Shown one piece after another: positions 33,747 to 45,799 of a DNA stretch of 64,000 nucleotides. Both the position numbers and the translations under genes were made by a program. The notes under the pieces are model-generated. The model was not told the origin of the DNA. It worked only from the letters and a program-made list of their open reading frames with translations, and did no database searches. The stretch is from Brachypterus glaber (lineage: Eukaryota > Arthropoda > Insecta > Coleoptera > Kateretidae): the NCBI GenBank assembly GCA_958510825.1, contig OY294047.1, positions 47,847,365-47,911,364 on the forward strand, read 5' to 3'. Numbering within the stretch: position 1 is the first letter of the stretch; every line of letters starts with the position of its first letter.

Positions 33747-35643
33747 GGGGACATGTGATTCAGGAGATACAATATTATTATATTATCAGTACTCGGCGAA
33801 TTTCCAGTACTCGCATAGGCGCCGCGTCGACTCTAGCGTGGACGCGAGGTTTTAAATAATAATTTTTATTACAGCACAATGGCCATATACTACAAAATAA
33901 TAAAATGAATAAAAATAAAAATAAAGCAAAACAAAATAATTATAATTTATAAATAAATAAAATGATTAGGTCACTTGTAAGAAACAAAGGCGTCGCCAAG
34001 TGGCGATTTGTGCAGAAACCCAAAAGCAGTACATATTAATAATATTTACATTTTTATTTCTTTTTATCTTGATTTTTATTAATGATTCCATTTAAATGAG
34101 TAAGGTGGGAAACAAAGTTATCGATAAATAAAAATTAAAAACTTTCGTATTATTAAAAGATAAAAATCGAATGTCGGTTATTTCTTTGAAAACACCGATA
34201 TATATATACATATGTATAGTTAATATTTATAGTCAATATTTTTGTGTGTAAAAAATTATTCGTCAAATGTTTCGATTTAGTGTTCTTTATAAAAATTTTC
34301 CTCATAATTCAGCAATATTGTTCCGTAAGCCTATGTTTCTGTGTTTATTTTCAATGATGAGTCATAACTGAGTTTACGCCGACTACTGTATATTATTAAT
34401 AAGTTTAAAATAGGGGTCCAAGTTAATTTTCTATAACTTTTTAACAAATAAAGGTAATCTCTTCTAATTTAAAATGAGAGTACCTTATTAGATTTTATTA
34501 TAATATTATTATAATATTATTATAATTATTTATTATTTGTTCAAAAAAACAAATTTTTCCATATTAAATTATTTACAAGTAGTTTTTGGAACTCTTAGAA
34601 CATCTGCTTAAAATGCGCTGTCTAAATCTCTTCAAGTTATTTTAAAAATTGCTCAAGAATTTTGTTAAAAATTCTTTAGTTCGGCAAAAAAATTTGAACT
34701 TTAATAAGGTATTAACATTGTCAATTTGACAACCAAATTATTTAGGAGTAGAAGATATAGCAGAAAAGTGTTATTTTAACCTTACAGTGCATTTAAAGAA
34801 TTTGTTTTCTATTTAATGGCTGATTATCACTATCACTAACTAAACTAAGGTATTCTCTCCTTTTTATAATTGGCCAGTCGAGAAGCATCTCTCTTTTTGG
34901 CCAATAAAAAGAACAGAACGGCTTAGTTTAGTTAGTGGGAGTTATGCCTAAATCAGCGTTTAGATTTTTATTGATTAATTAATTAATTAATTAGGATAGA
35001 AGAGTATACAATGTTGTGCATAGCACCACTTTACTGCTTCTTGTTTATGTTTAATTGCAATTAATGCAAATTTTATATGTAAGATTTGTTCTTTAGAAAA
35101 AAAAATAATATTTTTGCTTGGCAACAAATTCTATTATCTCAACCGGTTTGAAATAAAGTGCTTTCTATACAAAATTATTACTTAATTACTAGCGGCATTT
35201 TATTTATTTATTTTTATTAATTATAAATAAAACATGACACTGATTTTATGCAGTATAAATGCATCTTACTATCTTAAGTACCTGTTTAAAGAAACACATT
35301 AAAAATATTCCATCGCCATTTTTTTTTGTGCCAGTGATATTCTTATTGCAAAATTCTAATTTAAATATTTACATTTAGATTAGTCATATAACTATTTCCG
35401 GACAAACCTTTATAGGAACTTTTTTTGATATTTTTGGATGTAGAATTATCTCTTAAATGCATGTAAATGTAGTTGAGTTTTCGATCAGGTATGGAAATTT
35501 TACTATACTGACGACATTTGTACATATGAAGATATGTATGTATGTATGTAAAAACTTCAAAACATTCGTATAGTATTTTGAACATTATTTTTTATAGTGT
35601 AGAACATAATTTTTATATTAACCGTTCATAGAGTACATATAGG
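33747..35643. other. Unassigned AT-rich stretch with one hairpin
   Basis: Only the inverted repeat at 34834-34936 and short ATTA-type repeats are visible. No gene is supported. Confidence 0.4.
34834..34936. repeat. Hairpin element
   Basis: CACTAACTAAACTAAGG at the left pairs with CTTAGTTTAGTTAGTG at the right, with inner matches TTGGCCA/TGGCCAA and CTTTTTATA/TAAAAAG. About 100 bp in all. Confidence 0.65.
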
Positions 35644-36299
35644 TAGGGGAACGTTCAAATATTACATAAGGCAAATTGTACCAAAAATCATACACTTCAT
35701 ACCCCGGTTCTCGCCTTATTGTAGATTATACACGGAAAGAAATTAGTGGGCTCTGAGCTATACATTATAAGATATTTGGTAACAGTGGCAAATTATAGTG
35801 ATTTAAGCTATAGATTATAAGGGACACAATAACTAATAATGTTAAAAATAAATTGGAAACGATTATATATATTACAGACACGATTATATTTATTACAGGC
35901 ACTATTATAAATTTACAGAAATTTTATTATATTATAAAAATTATTAGCACGGACAATAATTAAATCTATTTAAGCTATAAATGCCATACTATTTGTTATA
36001 TTTTATTATTCACTAAACAATTAAAGTATTTCATATAAATTTTTACACTGACTGCCATAATTGTAAGAGAAAGCCTTGTATTTATATAATAAGCGATTAT
36101 AATTTGCTTGGTATGTGTGTTATAGCGCTCCTAGCTATAATTTTTTTTTCCGTGTAGAGATTTCATATTTTGGCTACCCCTCCCCCCCAAATAGGGCGTG
36201 TGTTAGGCAGGGTAGCCAAAATATGAAAGATCTACAGCCTTAAATAACGCGAGAAATTTTCGTACAATTTGCGTTACGTAATACTTGAACGTTCCCTAG
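35644..36299. mobile_element. GTTACGTAA-type MITE interrupted by a second MITE
   Basis: The termini GGGGAACGTTCAA and TTGAACGTTCCC are inverted, continued by the CAAATTGTAC/GTACAATTTGCG match. The uninterrupted arrangement of its middle (TCTCGC, TTTAATAA, CTGTAGA, TTTCATATTTT) can be inferred from 22845-22905. A 426-bp element sits between the two halves. Confidence 0.75.
35730..36155. mobile_element. Nested MITE with ACACGGAAA ends
   Basis: It begins ACACGGAAAGAAATTA and ends TAATTTTTTTTTCCGTGT. Its interior is AT-rich with several CTATAA/TTATAG-type words. It splits the host MITE at a position where the related copy at 22.8 kb is continuous. The target duplication is unclear (TAGA on both sides at most). 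Confidence 0.6.
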
Positions 36300-36593
36300 G
36301 TGATAGGTACGTACCCCTTTAAATTCCAGCTAAACTTGATGTGATAGATAGGCAAAATTAATAAGAATGCCTAGGTAAATGGTACGTTTATATACGCGTA
36401 CCCTATGAGGGGTTAAACTATTTTTAAAAGGAAAAAGGCACGAACCTATTGTAATAAAACCCAATTATTAAAGTATGTTTGATTTTGAAGTAAATTCCCT
36501 TTAAAAACCGTCGCTTCGAAAAAGACTATTCAGAAGGTAAATCACAGTAATTAACCTGGTGCTAGAGCATCACCGAATGAAACACAAGCCGTG

Positions 36594-37212
36594 AAGATAT
36601 GTAATGCTACGCATTACATTATATACTATTTACAGTAAATGGTATAATGCATTTTCCCTAATACTTGGATTTTTTTTTTTCAAAAAAAAAAATTTTTTTA
36701 ATAAAAAAACAAAAAATTTTTTTTTTAAATCTTTAAATCTTTTTTTAAAAAAGTCCAAACGAAAAAAAAATTAAAAAATTATAGTTATAGTTATAGTTTA
36801 TTTAAAAAAAAAACTTTAACCCCCATAACTTTTTTGTTTTTGGGAGGATTACTTTCAAAATTGGTAGAATTAAATTATAATAAAAGTATTTTTTTTTTAA
36901 GTTAAGTTAATCGGAGTTTTCTTTCTGCTTTTTTCGATTTTTTTAAGTTTAACCCTCCATAACTTTTTTGTTTTTGTGGAGATTACTTTCAAAAACAATA
37001 GGGATCTTTCTTTCGTAGAACTTTATTTTTTCTAAAAATTTCAAGTCGATCCAATTGTTCGTTCTTGAGTTATGATTTGAAAAAAAAAAGTAAAAGTTAC
37101 ATATTTTTTCATGAAACAAATATATCCAAGATTTTTTTGTCTAGGCCAAGGACGATTTTTGATTTTTTTTGAAAATTCGAAACTAGCGTATTATACTATT
37201 TTAGCGCAGGCG
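36594..37212 (-). repeat. Dispersed repeat family B (copy 2)
   Basis: Reverse copy of 16646-17283, from AGATATGTAATGCTACGCAT to ATTTTAGCGCAG. The GTCCGTC tract of the other copies is deleted here, although the flanking TGAGTTAT and CATGAAACAAATATATCC are kept. Confidence 0.75.
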
Positions 37213-37677
37213 CTGTGAATAGTATAATAATACGTTACAATTCATTCTGAAAAGCGTCTGACTCGTCACGCTCAGCGCGTCCGAGATAATCTGCTAGAGA
37301 TCTCTTCTGCACGCTTTGGTCGGTGTAAAAACGGGAAACCGTAAGTAAGCTTCTATAAAAAAATAGTTTGACATTTTAAAATTAGAAGAAGGAAAAAATC
37401 GTATTATCCAATACATACAGATAATGAGACAATTACCAGCTTTATTTTAAATAGATAAACTCAATAATAACCCCCGCGTGGCTTTTACTTTATTGAGTGG
37501 ATACTTATTTATTTTACCCACTCAACTGTCACTTGTCAAATTATTTTCTTGTATGGCACTCATGGGTAAACCGATATTGCCCTCTCGAAAATTAACCTGC
37601 TTGGCTGACGCCTAGCAGGTTACTTTACCCACTAGTACCATAAATAACTATTTACTAGCTACTTTAATTTTCAGTAT

Positions 37678-38346
37678 TACATCGGCACTTAGTGATACTA
37701 CTTAAGAGTGCCGATGTATTGAAATCTTCTCCGAAAAGTTAAAATCTTTGACCACGTTTTTTTCACATTATTAGACGTTTTAGACCATCGAAATCAGTAA
37801 AAAAAATTTTTGCGTCCGTCTGTCTGTGTCTACATGAGATATCAACTTGCGGTTTTTTGCATATTGTTTCTTATCATATTCCGAAGAGCTGATTAGATTT
37901 TGGGGGTAAACGATTGGGGGTAAGGGGGTAAAAATAGGGTAACTCCTATTTTTAGCGTTTTTTGTTTATAATTAAGGCAATTATTATTGTATTTGATTAA
38001 TTTAGCACTTATATAAAAGATAATTTTAAATTGGTCAAAATATGTTATAAACAACGTTCTCCTAAAACGCATTATTTTCGAGATATTGGGGTTTAAAGCG
38101 GTAAAAGGTTTTTTTAGCATATCTCACATATTTATAACCCGATTTTAAAAAATTATATTTTAAATAAAAGCTCTTTTTAAGCCCTATAAAAAAATGTTAG
38201 TTACAGTTTTTTGCTAGAATATAATGTTTTAAAGATACAGAATTTAAAATCAAACAAAACACCTAGTTTGAAATTTTCAACCTAGATGGCTCTAGTGTAC
38301 AATAGTGCCGATGTTTTGACAGGGTGCTTGCAACGTTTCGTCTAGT
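37678..38346 (+). repeat. Dispersed repeat family A (copy 2)
   Basis: Direct relative of 6989-7692. It shares the hairpin start ACATCGGCACTTAGTG, the GTCCGTCTGTCTG tract, GGGGGTAAACGATTGGGGGT, and the end AGTGCCGATGTTTTGACAGG. Copy 2 preserves the inverted terminal match ACATCGGCACT/AGTGCCGATGT better than copy 1. Confidence 0.8.
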
Positions 38347-40189
38347 TTTTATTCTAATATTGCAAATGTTATTATAAAGCCGGTCCGACATTACTGCCCA
38401 AGTAAAATATTTAATTCAGTAAAATACAAGAAATGACAGTTGACCAAAGCAAGTGCACACCTATAGTATGACACACGGTAAGAAACCTATGACGAAAGGG
38501 AAAGGTACGAGAAAAAAACGCTCCGATTAAAGCGAATTCAACGTGAACGTGTTTTTAGTAAGATTTTATATTATTTTTCTCATTTTTTGCCGCATGTCAC
38601 ATGACTCATGTGTATATATGTTGTTTTTTAAATATTTAAAATTAAAATGTCTCCTTAATAACTTAAGTTAACTTGTAGGTTTTTTTATTTCACCAGTTCT
38701 TCTCTTTTTTACAATATAACATGTCTTTTTAGGTACAGTTAATCCCATTTCAGCTGAAAACTACCACTTAAAGAAATTCAGTCCTGTTTACGTGAAAATA
38801 GTGTTACTTGATTACTTGATTTATTTCCACCTCTATTTTATATTTTCCGGAAAGATTGCATTTGGCTTGCTATAAAAGTTGTTATTTTTTTATTAGGAAT
38901 TACTAAAGAAACATATGTATGTATATATTATTTTTTTTTTCAGGAGAATTTTTTTTTACCCTAATGAAGGAGAATGGGTATTTTTATAAAGGTTTTGGCA
39001 CAAAACCCTGAAGAGCAAATAATTACATGTCATTTGAAAGGCATTTTTATGTAAATAAATAATTTTTGTTTAAAAACATACCTTAGGAAGGGGAGTTCCA
39101 AGTTATAGACATTTGAATTTAGTAGATACTCATATATAAATACACAAGAGGCTGAGAATTATGCGGGAAAAATTTAGTTAGGTTTTCATGAAAATTTGCT
39201 GTCTGGAAATTATTACGACTGTGGCGATGCCCCTGGAGTAATTATTTCCTTTGACAGCAAATTTGAATGAGAACTGTGAATTTTTCCCGATACTTCGAAG
39301 AATCATGTGTAATTCGGAAGATTATTTTTTAACGATTTATAATATGTCGAACCAACTTTTATATTTTTTTCATCGCAAATTGATATAAATTGTTTTATTA
39401 CTTATCTTAATATTTTTACGAGCATGCTCTTTGATTTGGTTAATTTAATTCCATTCTAAACTGCTAAACTTAAACATTTTTGTCCATTTTTAAATTGCAA
39501 ATTATAGTTCTGTCAATAGTTTAGTCACTTACTGCAGTACTGACTAGCGCGGTACTGTCATTACATTTTATAAAAAGGATATTTTGAGGTATTTTTGGTA
39601 AATAATAAATTAATAACAATAATTATAAATAGTAATACATTCATATTTAATTATTAATTAGTTTAAGGTATGAAATCTTGTAAAAGAGAACTGAAAAAAA
39701 AACACTACAGCGATTCTCTATGTAATAACTTTTTTATGTTACTGAGTTGGAGGGTGTAAACAAATAATGTCACGCTAATATAGGCATTTTTACACCCCCC
39801 CCCCCATAGTCATTTTATATCAGGCTAATTACCACCGAATCCGGTTAAAATGCCCTTAATTTTATAAAGTACTTTAAAACGAGTGCTCGTACTAGGTCTT
39901 TTAGTGCATGATGCGTTCTAATGCACTAAAGATTTTTTTAAATTTTTTTTTGGGTTTAAAATAGGGTTGAAAATGGGTATTTTTGTCAAAATTTCTCTAA
40001 AAAAATCAAACAATTTTTTAAAAATGACCAATTTCACGATGAACAAAAGTAAATTATACTTTTAAACTAATTTTAATTGACATAAATAAAAATTTACAAA
40101 AAAAAACTTAAAAAATCGCAATTCTTAGCACAAAAAAATGAAAAATCATAACTTTAAAAAGATTGTTTAAAAAAATAAAAAATATACAG
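38347..40189. other. Mostly unassigned stretch with one foldback
   Basis: The only clear structure is the palindrome at 39160-39290. A C-run at 39795-39808 is adjacent to GTCACGCTAATATAGGC. No gene recognised. Confidence 0.4.
39160..39290. repeat. Foldback element with CGGGAAAAAT ends
   Basis: CGGGAAAAATT at the left pairs with AATTTTTCCCG at the right, then AAATTTGCTGTC with GACAGCAAATTT, then GGAAATTATTAC with its near complement. The centre is GTGGCGATGCCCC. Confidence 0.7.
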
Positions 40190-40415
40190 TCCAATAGAGA
40201 ATTTTATTTTCTTTAAAATGGGAGATCACCCAATACCCCTTTTCATTTAAAAAAATGTCGCCCCCCTGCCCACATTTTAAGAGCTAAAAGTAACAAATAT
40301 CTGCTAAAAGATAGTTTAAGTTGTCTTATTTAAGAGTTCTAAATTTTAAGTCGATATCTCAACTCGTTCAAAAGGTAAGAGGGAGGGATGAATTTTGGAC
40401 CGCTCTGTATAAGGA
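40190..40415 (+). repeat. Dispersed repeat family C (copy 2)
   Basis: Contains CTAAAAGATAGTTTAAGTTG, CTCAACTCGTTCAAAAGGTA and the end TTTTGGACCGCTCTGTATAA, matching 17640-17925. Confidence 0.65.
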
Positions 40416-40829
40416 CGTGTAGGTGGAATAAAAAATTTACCACAAAAGGTTTGCTCTTTAAACAGAAACTACCTTATTTATCTCCATAAACTTTTATTAC
40501 CTCTCGCGCCTTTTACGTTGTTATTTTACTACGGATTTTTCATTGACTTCTCGCGCCGATTTGAAATTATAGCGCTTCAATTACTACATAAATACAACAT
40601 CTGCATTTTATAGCCAAACATTGAATGAACAAACTTTTATACGAGAATAATACAAATCGTTATAGGACATTTCGCATGTCTTATATCGGTGTGATGTAGA
40701 CTATAAATGTAAATTGTTTATTGGAATGAACAATAAATATTATGATATGGCGTACTATCTTTAGGGTGGTCGAAGATTTTCAATAACCACATTTTCTCTT
40801 AGTACATTTTTTGGTTCAAATACGTTATT

Positions 40830-41560
40830 TTTTATTTAATTCCAGCTAGAACTATACAAGTTAGAAACGTGAAACATGGCTTAGACTGCCGCAAGGGTCC
40901 AATTTAGGGCCCTTGCCATTTGAAAGATTTATAATAGATATTTGCAAAATTATCTTGATTAAAAATTTGTTATTTGATGGTATTTATAATCTTTTTTAAC
41001 ATAACTCGTTTAGGGACCTTTTCTATTTTACACCACAGAGTGTTAAGTTATACATATAATTTATATGGAACACAGCTCCAGCTTCTTAATCTTGATTTTC
41101 AAAGCTTCAAACTGCTTCTCCATAACCTTACATACTCGTGCCATATACGCTACATCATTTTTATTAAAATATATTAAAATATACCTACTGTTTAAAATAA
41201 ATAAATAAATAAATAAATAAAATGGTCTAGAGTGCCTCAAGGATCCAAGTTAGGGCCATCGCTATTCATAAGGATTGTTTATTGATATTAAAATCTTGAT
41301 TAAAATTTTGTTATTTGCTAAAGGAAGTTTAAATGATACATCTTCAGAAAGACATAAAATTCTTGGATGGGCCAACGCATTTTAACTGCAGACCACTCTA
41401 GATGAAATAAACAATTAAATTTTTATAAAGGTGTATCCTCCGAGAGTTAAAACAAGAAAACTAGACAAAAAACTTGTAATAGGATTATCTGGTGTACCGC
41501 AAGGATCCAATTTAGGGCCCATGCTATTTTTAATATTTAATAATGATTTTTAAATTATTT
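40830..41560 (+). pseudogene. Three degenerate LINE reverse-transcriptase pieces in a row
   Basis: Translations give LPQGSNLGPLPF (40887-40922), RVPQGSKLGPSLF (near 41229-41267) and SGVPQGSNLGPMLFLIF (near 41488-41540), all versions of the conserved VPQGSxLGPLLF motif of LINE reverse transcriptase. The third is preceded by VKTRKLDKKLVIGL, as expected before that motif. The blocks are spaced about 345 and 260 bp apart. Sequence flanking the third block (AATAAACAATTAAATT, GGTGTATCCTC, GTTAAAACAAGAAAACTAG) recurs about 278 bp later at 41668-41757, so the pieces look tandemly duplicated. All are broken by stops and frameshifts. An AAAT microsatellite at 41196-41220 separates the first two. Confidence 0.75.
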
Positions 41561-42001
41561 TGAGTGTAAATCATGACTCTCAATTTCTTTAAAAAAAAAC
41601 ATATAATTTTTGAATGAAAAAAAAAAGTATACCAGAAGCCCTGCCCACCTTGATCTTGTTTATCTCAAAAGACCACCCTAAATAAAATAAACAATTAAAT
41701 TGTCATGAAGGTGTATCCTCAGATAGTTAAAACAAGAAAACTAGTAATAAATTTGTACTAACATGGTCAAAAACACTTTTAAACTGCGATCGAACATTCA
41801 TGTGGATTTGCATACATAATGCACGTATTAAGGAAATGTTTAATTAAATCCAATTAAATCGTAAATATCTACAACAGATTTTATATGTATTTTGTACATA
41901 AACGTTTCAAATTATAATATGTAACTGAATACTTTGAAAGCCGTTAGATAAATATTCGGATTATTTGTCCTAAAACCTATAACCCGAATTTTAAACAAGC
42001 C

Positions 42002-42311
42002 GTAAAGATATGTAATGCTAAATCCATTATATATTATTCACAGTAAATAGTATATTGCATTTCCCAAATAAAAAAAAATAATTTTCAAAAAAATAACAAA
42101 AAAATTACATTTTTAAACTTTTTTGGAACACGAAAAAAAAATTTAAAAAAAAAAAAAATTCTAAAAAAAATTTATTTATTTATTTATTATTTTTTTTGTA
42201 GAATTGATCCTTATCCTTATAATAAAAATAATTTTTTCTGAAAAAATTACGTTAATCGGAATTTTCCTTCAGTATTTTTTGATTTTTTTAAAAGTTTAAT
42301 CCCCCATAACT
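42002..42311 (-). repeat. Dispersed repeat family B (copy 3), outer part
   Basis: Begins AGATATGTAATGCTAAATCC, like 36594, and leads into the duplicated segment at 42312. Long A and T runs. Confidence 0.65.
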
Positions 42312-43469
42312 TTTTTGTTTTTGGAGGGATTACTTTCAAAAACAATAGGGATCTTCCCCTCATAGAATTTGACTTTTGCTGAAAATTTCAATACGGATTA
42401 TTCGTTCTTGAGTTATTGTATCTACAAAAATCGCGACATCGGACAGAAGGACGGACGGATGGACAGACGAACATTAAAAAAAAGTTGCTTATTTTTTCAT
42501 GAAACAAATTTATATCCAAGAATTTTTTGTTTAGATTTTTGATTTTTTTTTTTGGCCCGGCCAAAAAAAACAATTTGATACAGCTTGAAAAAAAAACAAA
42601 TTAAACGGTCCAAAAATAAAGAAAAAGTGACGTTCTTAAAAAACGAAAAGAAATTTCCTGAAAATTAAGTTTTTACGATTAAATTCTGAGTTTCGTGAAT
42701 TCAACCGGAACAGAGACAAGAAACGTTCTCATTTTGCCACCCCTCTAGAAAGGGTAACAGTTTCAGCTTATTTTTTTCTTTTTTTCAACATGGCATTTAA
42801 AATGCTACACGTTCCATTTTAAGAAAACTGCATTTTACATTAATATAGCAATATCCAATATTATTACATATTTTTTTTGTCAAATATATTTTTTGTTTTT
42901 GGAGGGATTACTTTCAAAAACAATAGGGATCTTCCCCTCATAGAACTTGACTTTTGCTGAAAATTTCAATACGGATTATTCGTTCTTGAGTTATTGTATC
43001 TACAAAAATCGCGACATCGGACAGAAGGACGGACGGACGGACAGACGAACATTAAAAAAAAGTTGCTTATTTTTTCATGAAACAAATTTATATCCAAGAA
43101 TTTTTTGTTTAGATTTTTGATTTTTTTTTTGGCCCGGCCAAAAAAAAACAATTTGATACAGCTTGAAAAAAAAACAAAGTAAACGGTCCAAAAATAAAGA
43201 AAAAGTGACGTTCTTAAAAAACGAAAAGAAATTTCCTGAAAATTAAGTTTTTACGATTAAATTCTGAGTTTCGTGAATTCAACCGGAACAGAGACAAGAA
43301 ACGTTCTCATTTTGCCACCCCTCTAGAAAGGGTAACAGTTTCAGCTTATTTTTTTCTTTTTTTCAACATGGCATTTAAAATGCTACACGTTCCATTTTAA
43401 GAAAACTGCATTTTACATTAATATAGCAATATCCAATATTATTACATATTTTTTTTGTCAAAATGGCTA
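42312..43469. repeat. Tandem duplication with 578-bp period
   Basis: Two units, 42312-42889 and 42890-43467 approximately, are nearly identical; I noticed only a handful of substitutions and compensating homopolymer changes. Each unit holds the CGGACAGAAGGACGGACGG tract of family B, a GGCCCGGCC motif between T and A runs, and 340 bp of other sequence ending ACATATTTTTTTTGTCAAA. The duplicate 61-codon minus-strand frames are products of the repeat. Confidence 0.93.
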
Positions 43470-43489
43470 CATTTACACCGTAGGGACTT

Positions 43490-45370
43490 TATGTTAAGTT
43501 CGCATACCAAATGACGTCATAGGGCTTATCGCTCGCTATAAACAACCTGGACTAAATTTTAGTTCCCTTTAAGTACACATTTTTGGTCCCCAAAATCGAA
43601 ACTTATTCATGTAGGTCAAGGAATGTCAAATCATTCGACTCGAATGTTTTGTAATTGTAGGTTATGTTCAAAAGTGTTAAATTGTTTGTTTGTTTATATT
43701 AAAAAGTTAATGAAAGTGACGTTTTAAGACGTCGCGAACTTTGAAAAAGTACACGAGCTTGCTGGTGTAAAGAGTCATTACTAAATACAGTTTTGCAGCA
43801 TTTTAAAGTTAATTTTTTTAAGGTATAGTTATTTTAAATTTGCCGCTAAATACTCCACAAAGTCCGATTTACACTGAAGCATGTGGCTTGTTTTGAATCC
43901 CAACATAACCAAAATTTATAATTTTTGTTTACTTACTTTGTTTTTATGATATTTTGATATAAAAAAAGAGATTTGATAAAGCTGTTGCTAAAAACACTTT
44001 TGTATTCCTGTAGAAACAAAATTTGCTTATAAAATCGCTTGTATTCCAATAATATAGAGTTTTGTTCTCGTTAACGGCACGTCAACGTTTTACGGTTATG
44101 TAAATTGGGCCTAGTCATTTCGCATACGACGCATGCGTATCTTACGTTGCTATGGTAATTTCGAGATTGTTTACAAGCGGGAAGGTTTAAAATAACTATA
44201 CCTTAAAAAAATAAACTTTAGTACCAGCACTAAAATAGTCCTTCCGGTGTAAACTAAGCCAATTTCTGTAACGAGAGTTTAATAAGGACTTTTTGCAGTG
44301 TACTCTTTAGACTTGACAAAAGAACCGTTAACTTTGTGTGTCTAATTGCAGCAGGCGCAATGGTAAAGGCAAGGGAACGATTTTTATGCGATCCAATGAA
44401 CCATGGCATTATGGAAGTGATGATTCAGCGATAGGATACCGAGCGCAATGTTTTTCAGAGCGTACCTTTGCAGAACACAAAAAATTACACCGTTCGGCAA
44501 AATCACATCGGTGAAAGTCATAAAAAAACTTAACATAAGAAGGCAATGTTAACTGAAAATGGTACGGTTTCACTGAACGTAGGTACTTTCTCGCAAAATG
44601 GTGCTGCAGTTTTAAGATTTTGATTATTTTGTTGTTATTTTCAAAATCAGTTTGCATTTATTTTCTGGGATTGTGAAAAAGTAGACGCCAAATGTAAATT
44701 TTAAGAGAATTTTAATTTGGCAACTTTAAACGTGCAAAATGGGGGGTGGGCTTAGCCTCTTTTTTGTCCCAAATTTTTTTATTTTTAGTTTTTTTGACAT
44801 TTTTTCAAGAAAATATGTTTCGTTACTTAAAAATACATAAAAAAGGTACCATTTATGTAACACCGTAGGGCCAACTGTTTTGGAGAAAATTGCAATTTAA
44901 ACATCTTTCACGTTCTGAGTATCAAAAATAAAAACAAAAAATGCGCAAATAAAAAATTTAATGCTTCAGGGTGATTCTACATCAAAAACTATAACAAAGT
45001 TTTTATTCAAAAATGCGCACAAATATAAGTGAGCTTAGGGAAGCTCTATAAAAAAAAAATAAAAACCCTTAAAGTTTGCAACCCGTTTTAGTCTTTATTT
45101 TTATATCATATATAAAAAAAAGGCTTTTTCGATAGTTTTCCACTGATATGCTATACAGGGGATTTTAATAAGTTTTCAATGCAAAAGAATAATTAACATG
45201 TTAGGTGCACCTACAAAATATCCAAAAACAGACGTTTTTCGGTATTACTCAAAATTTATTTCATCGATATTTTTAATTTTTAGTTTCTTTTACACCTATT
45301 CAATCCCTTAACAATAACTGGCATCAATTTTGGATGGAGGTGAAAAAAAAAACAGGTATTGGCCCGCCGT
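43490..45370. other. Intergenic stretch with a diverged inverted repeat
   Basis: TTTTTTTAAGGTATAGTTATTTTAAA-type sequence near 43812-43838 is repeated in reverse near 44187-44213, which suggests a decayed inverted-repeat element. No gene supported; the minus-strand frame at 44409-44657 shows no motif. Confidence 0.4.
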
Positions 45371-45799
45371 GCATGGCGCCTTAATTCATACTATGTAGTA
45401 GGGACTTATTAGGTTTGTTTTGGTTTCTATTTAAGAACGGTTCTAGAACTATTACGCATGCGCAATAACTTTTGTGTGCTTTGGTTTAGTTATGACTAGG
45501 ATCTCCACTAGTGTGTTTTGGTTATCACGTAAAACAAGTTCGGAATCGTTCTGGAACTGTTATTGCGGTTCTAGCTAGAAGGCAGGTACCGGTTCTGAAC
45601 TCTCTAGTTCCACGCTTGCGCAAATTAAAAATGTCTGTATGATATCTACTTTACCGATACCTATTTTAACCTGCGAGCATTTTAATTAGTTAATTTTATG
45701 ATTAATTAAGAAATTTAATTAAATACATTCTCAACTTCACCAAAACTGTTTTAGTAAGACAATTATTATATAAAGAACTTTCACTTTCGGGTTTAGACC

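Noticed and set aside
42388..43151. Pair of identical 61-codon minus-strand frames 578 bp apart
   Set aside because: They are explained by the tandem duplication; the peptide is translated from a GTCCGTC tract and A/T runs.
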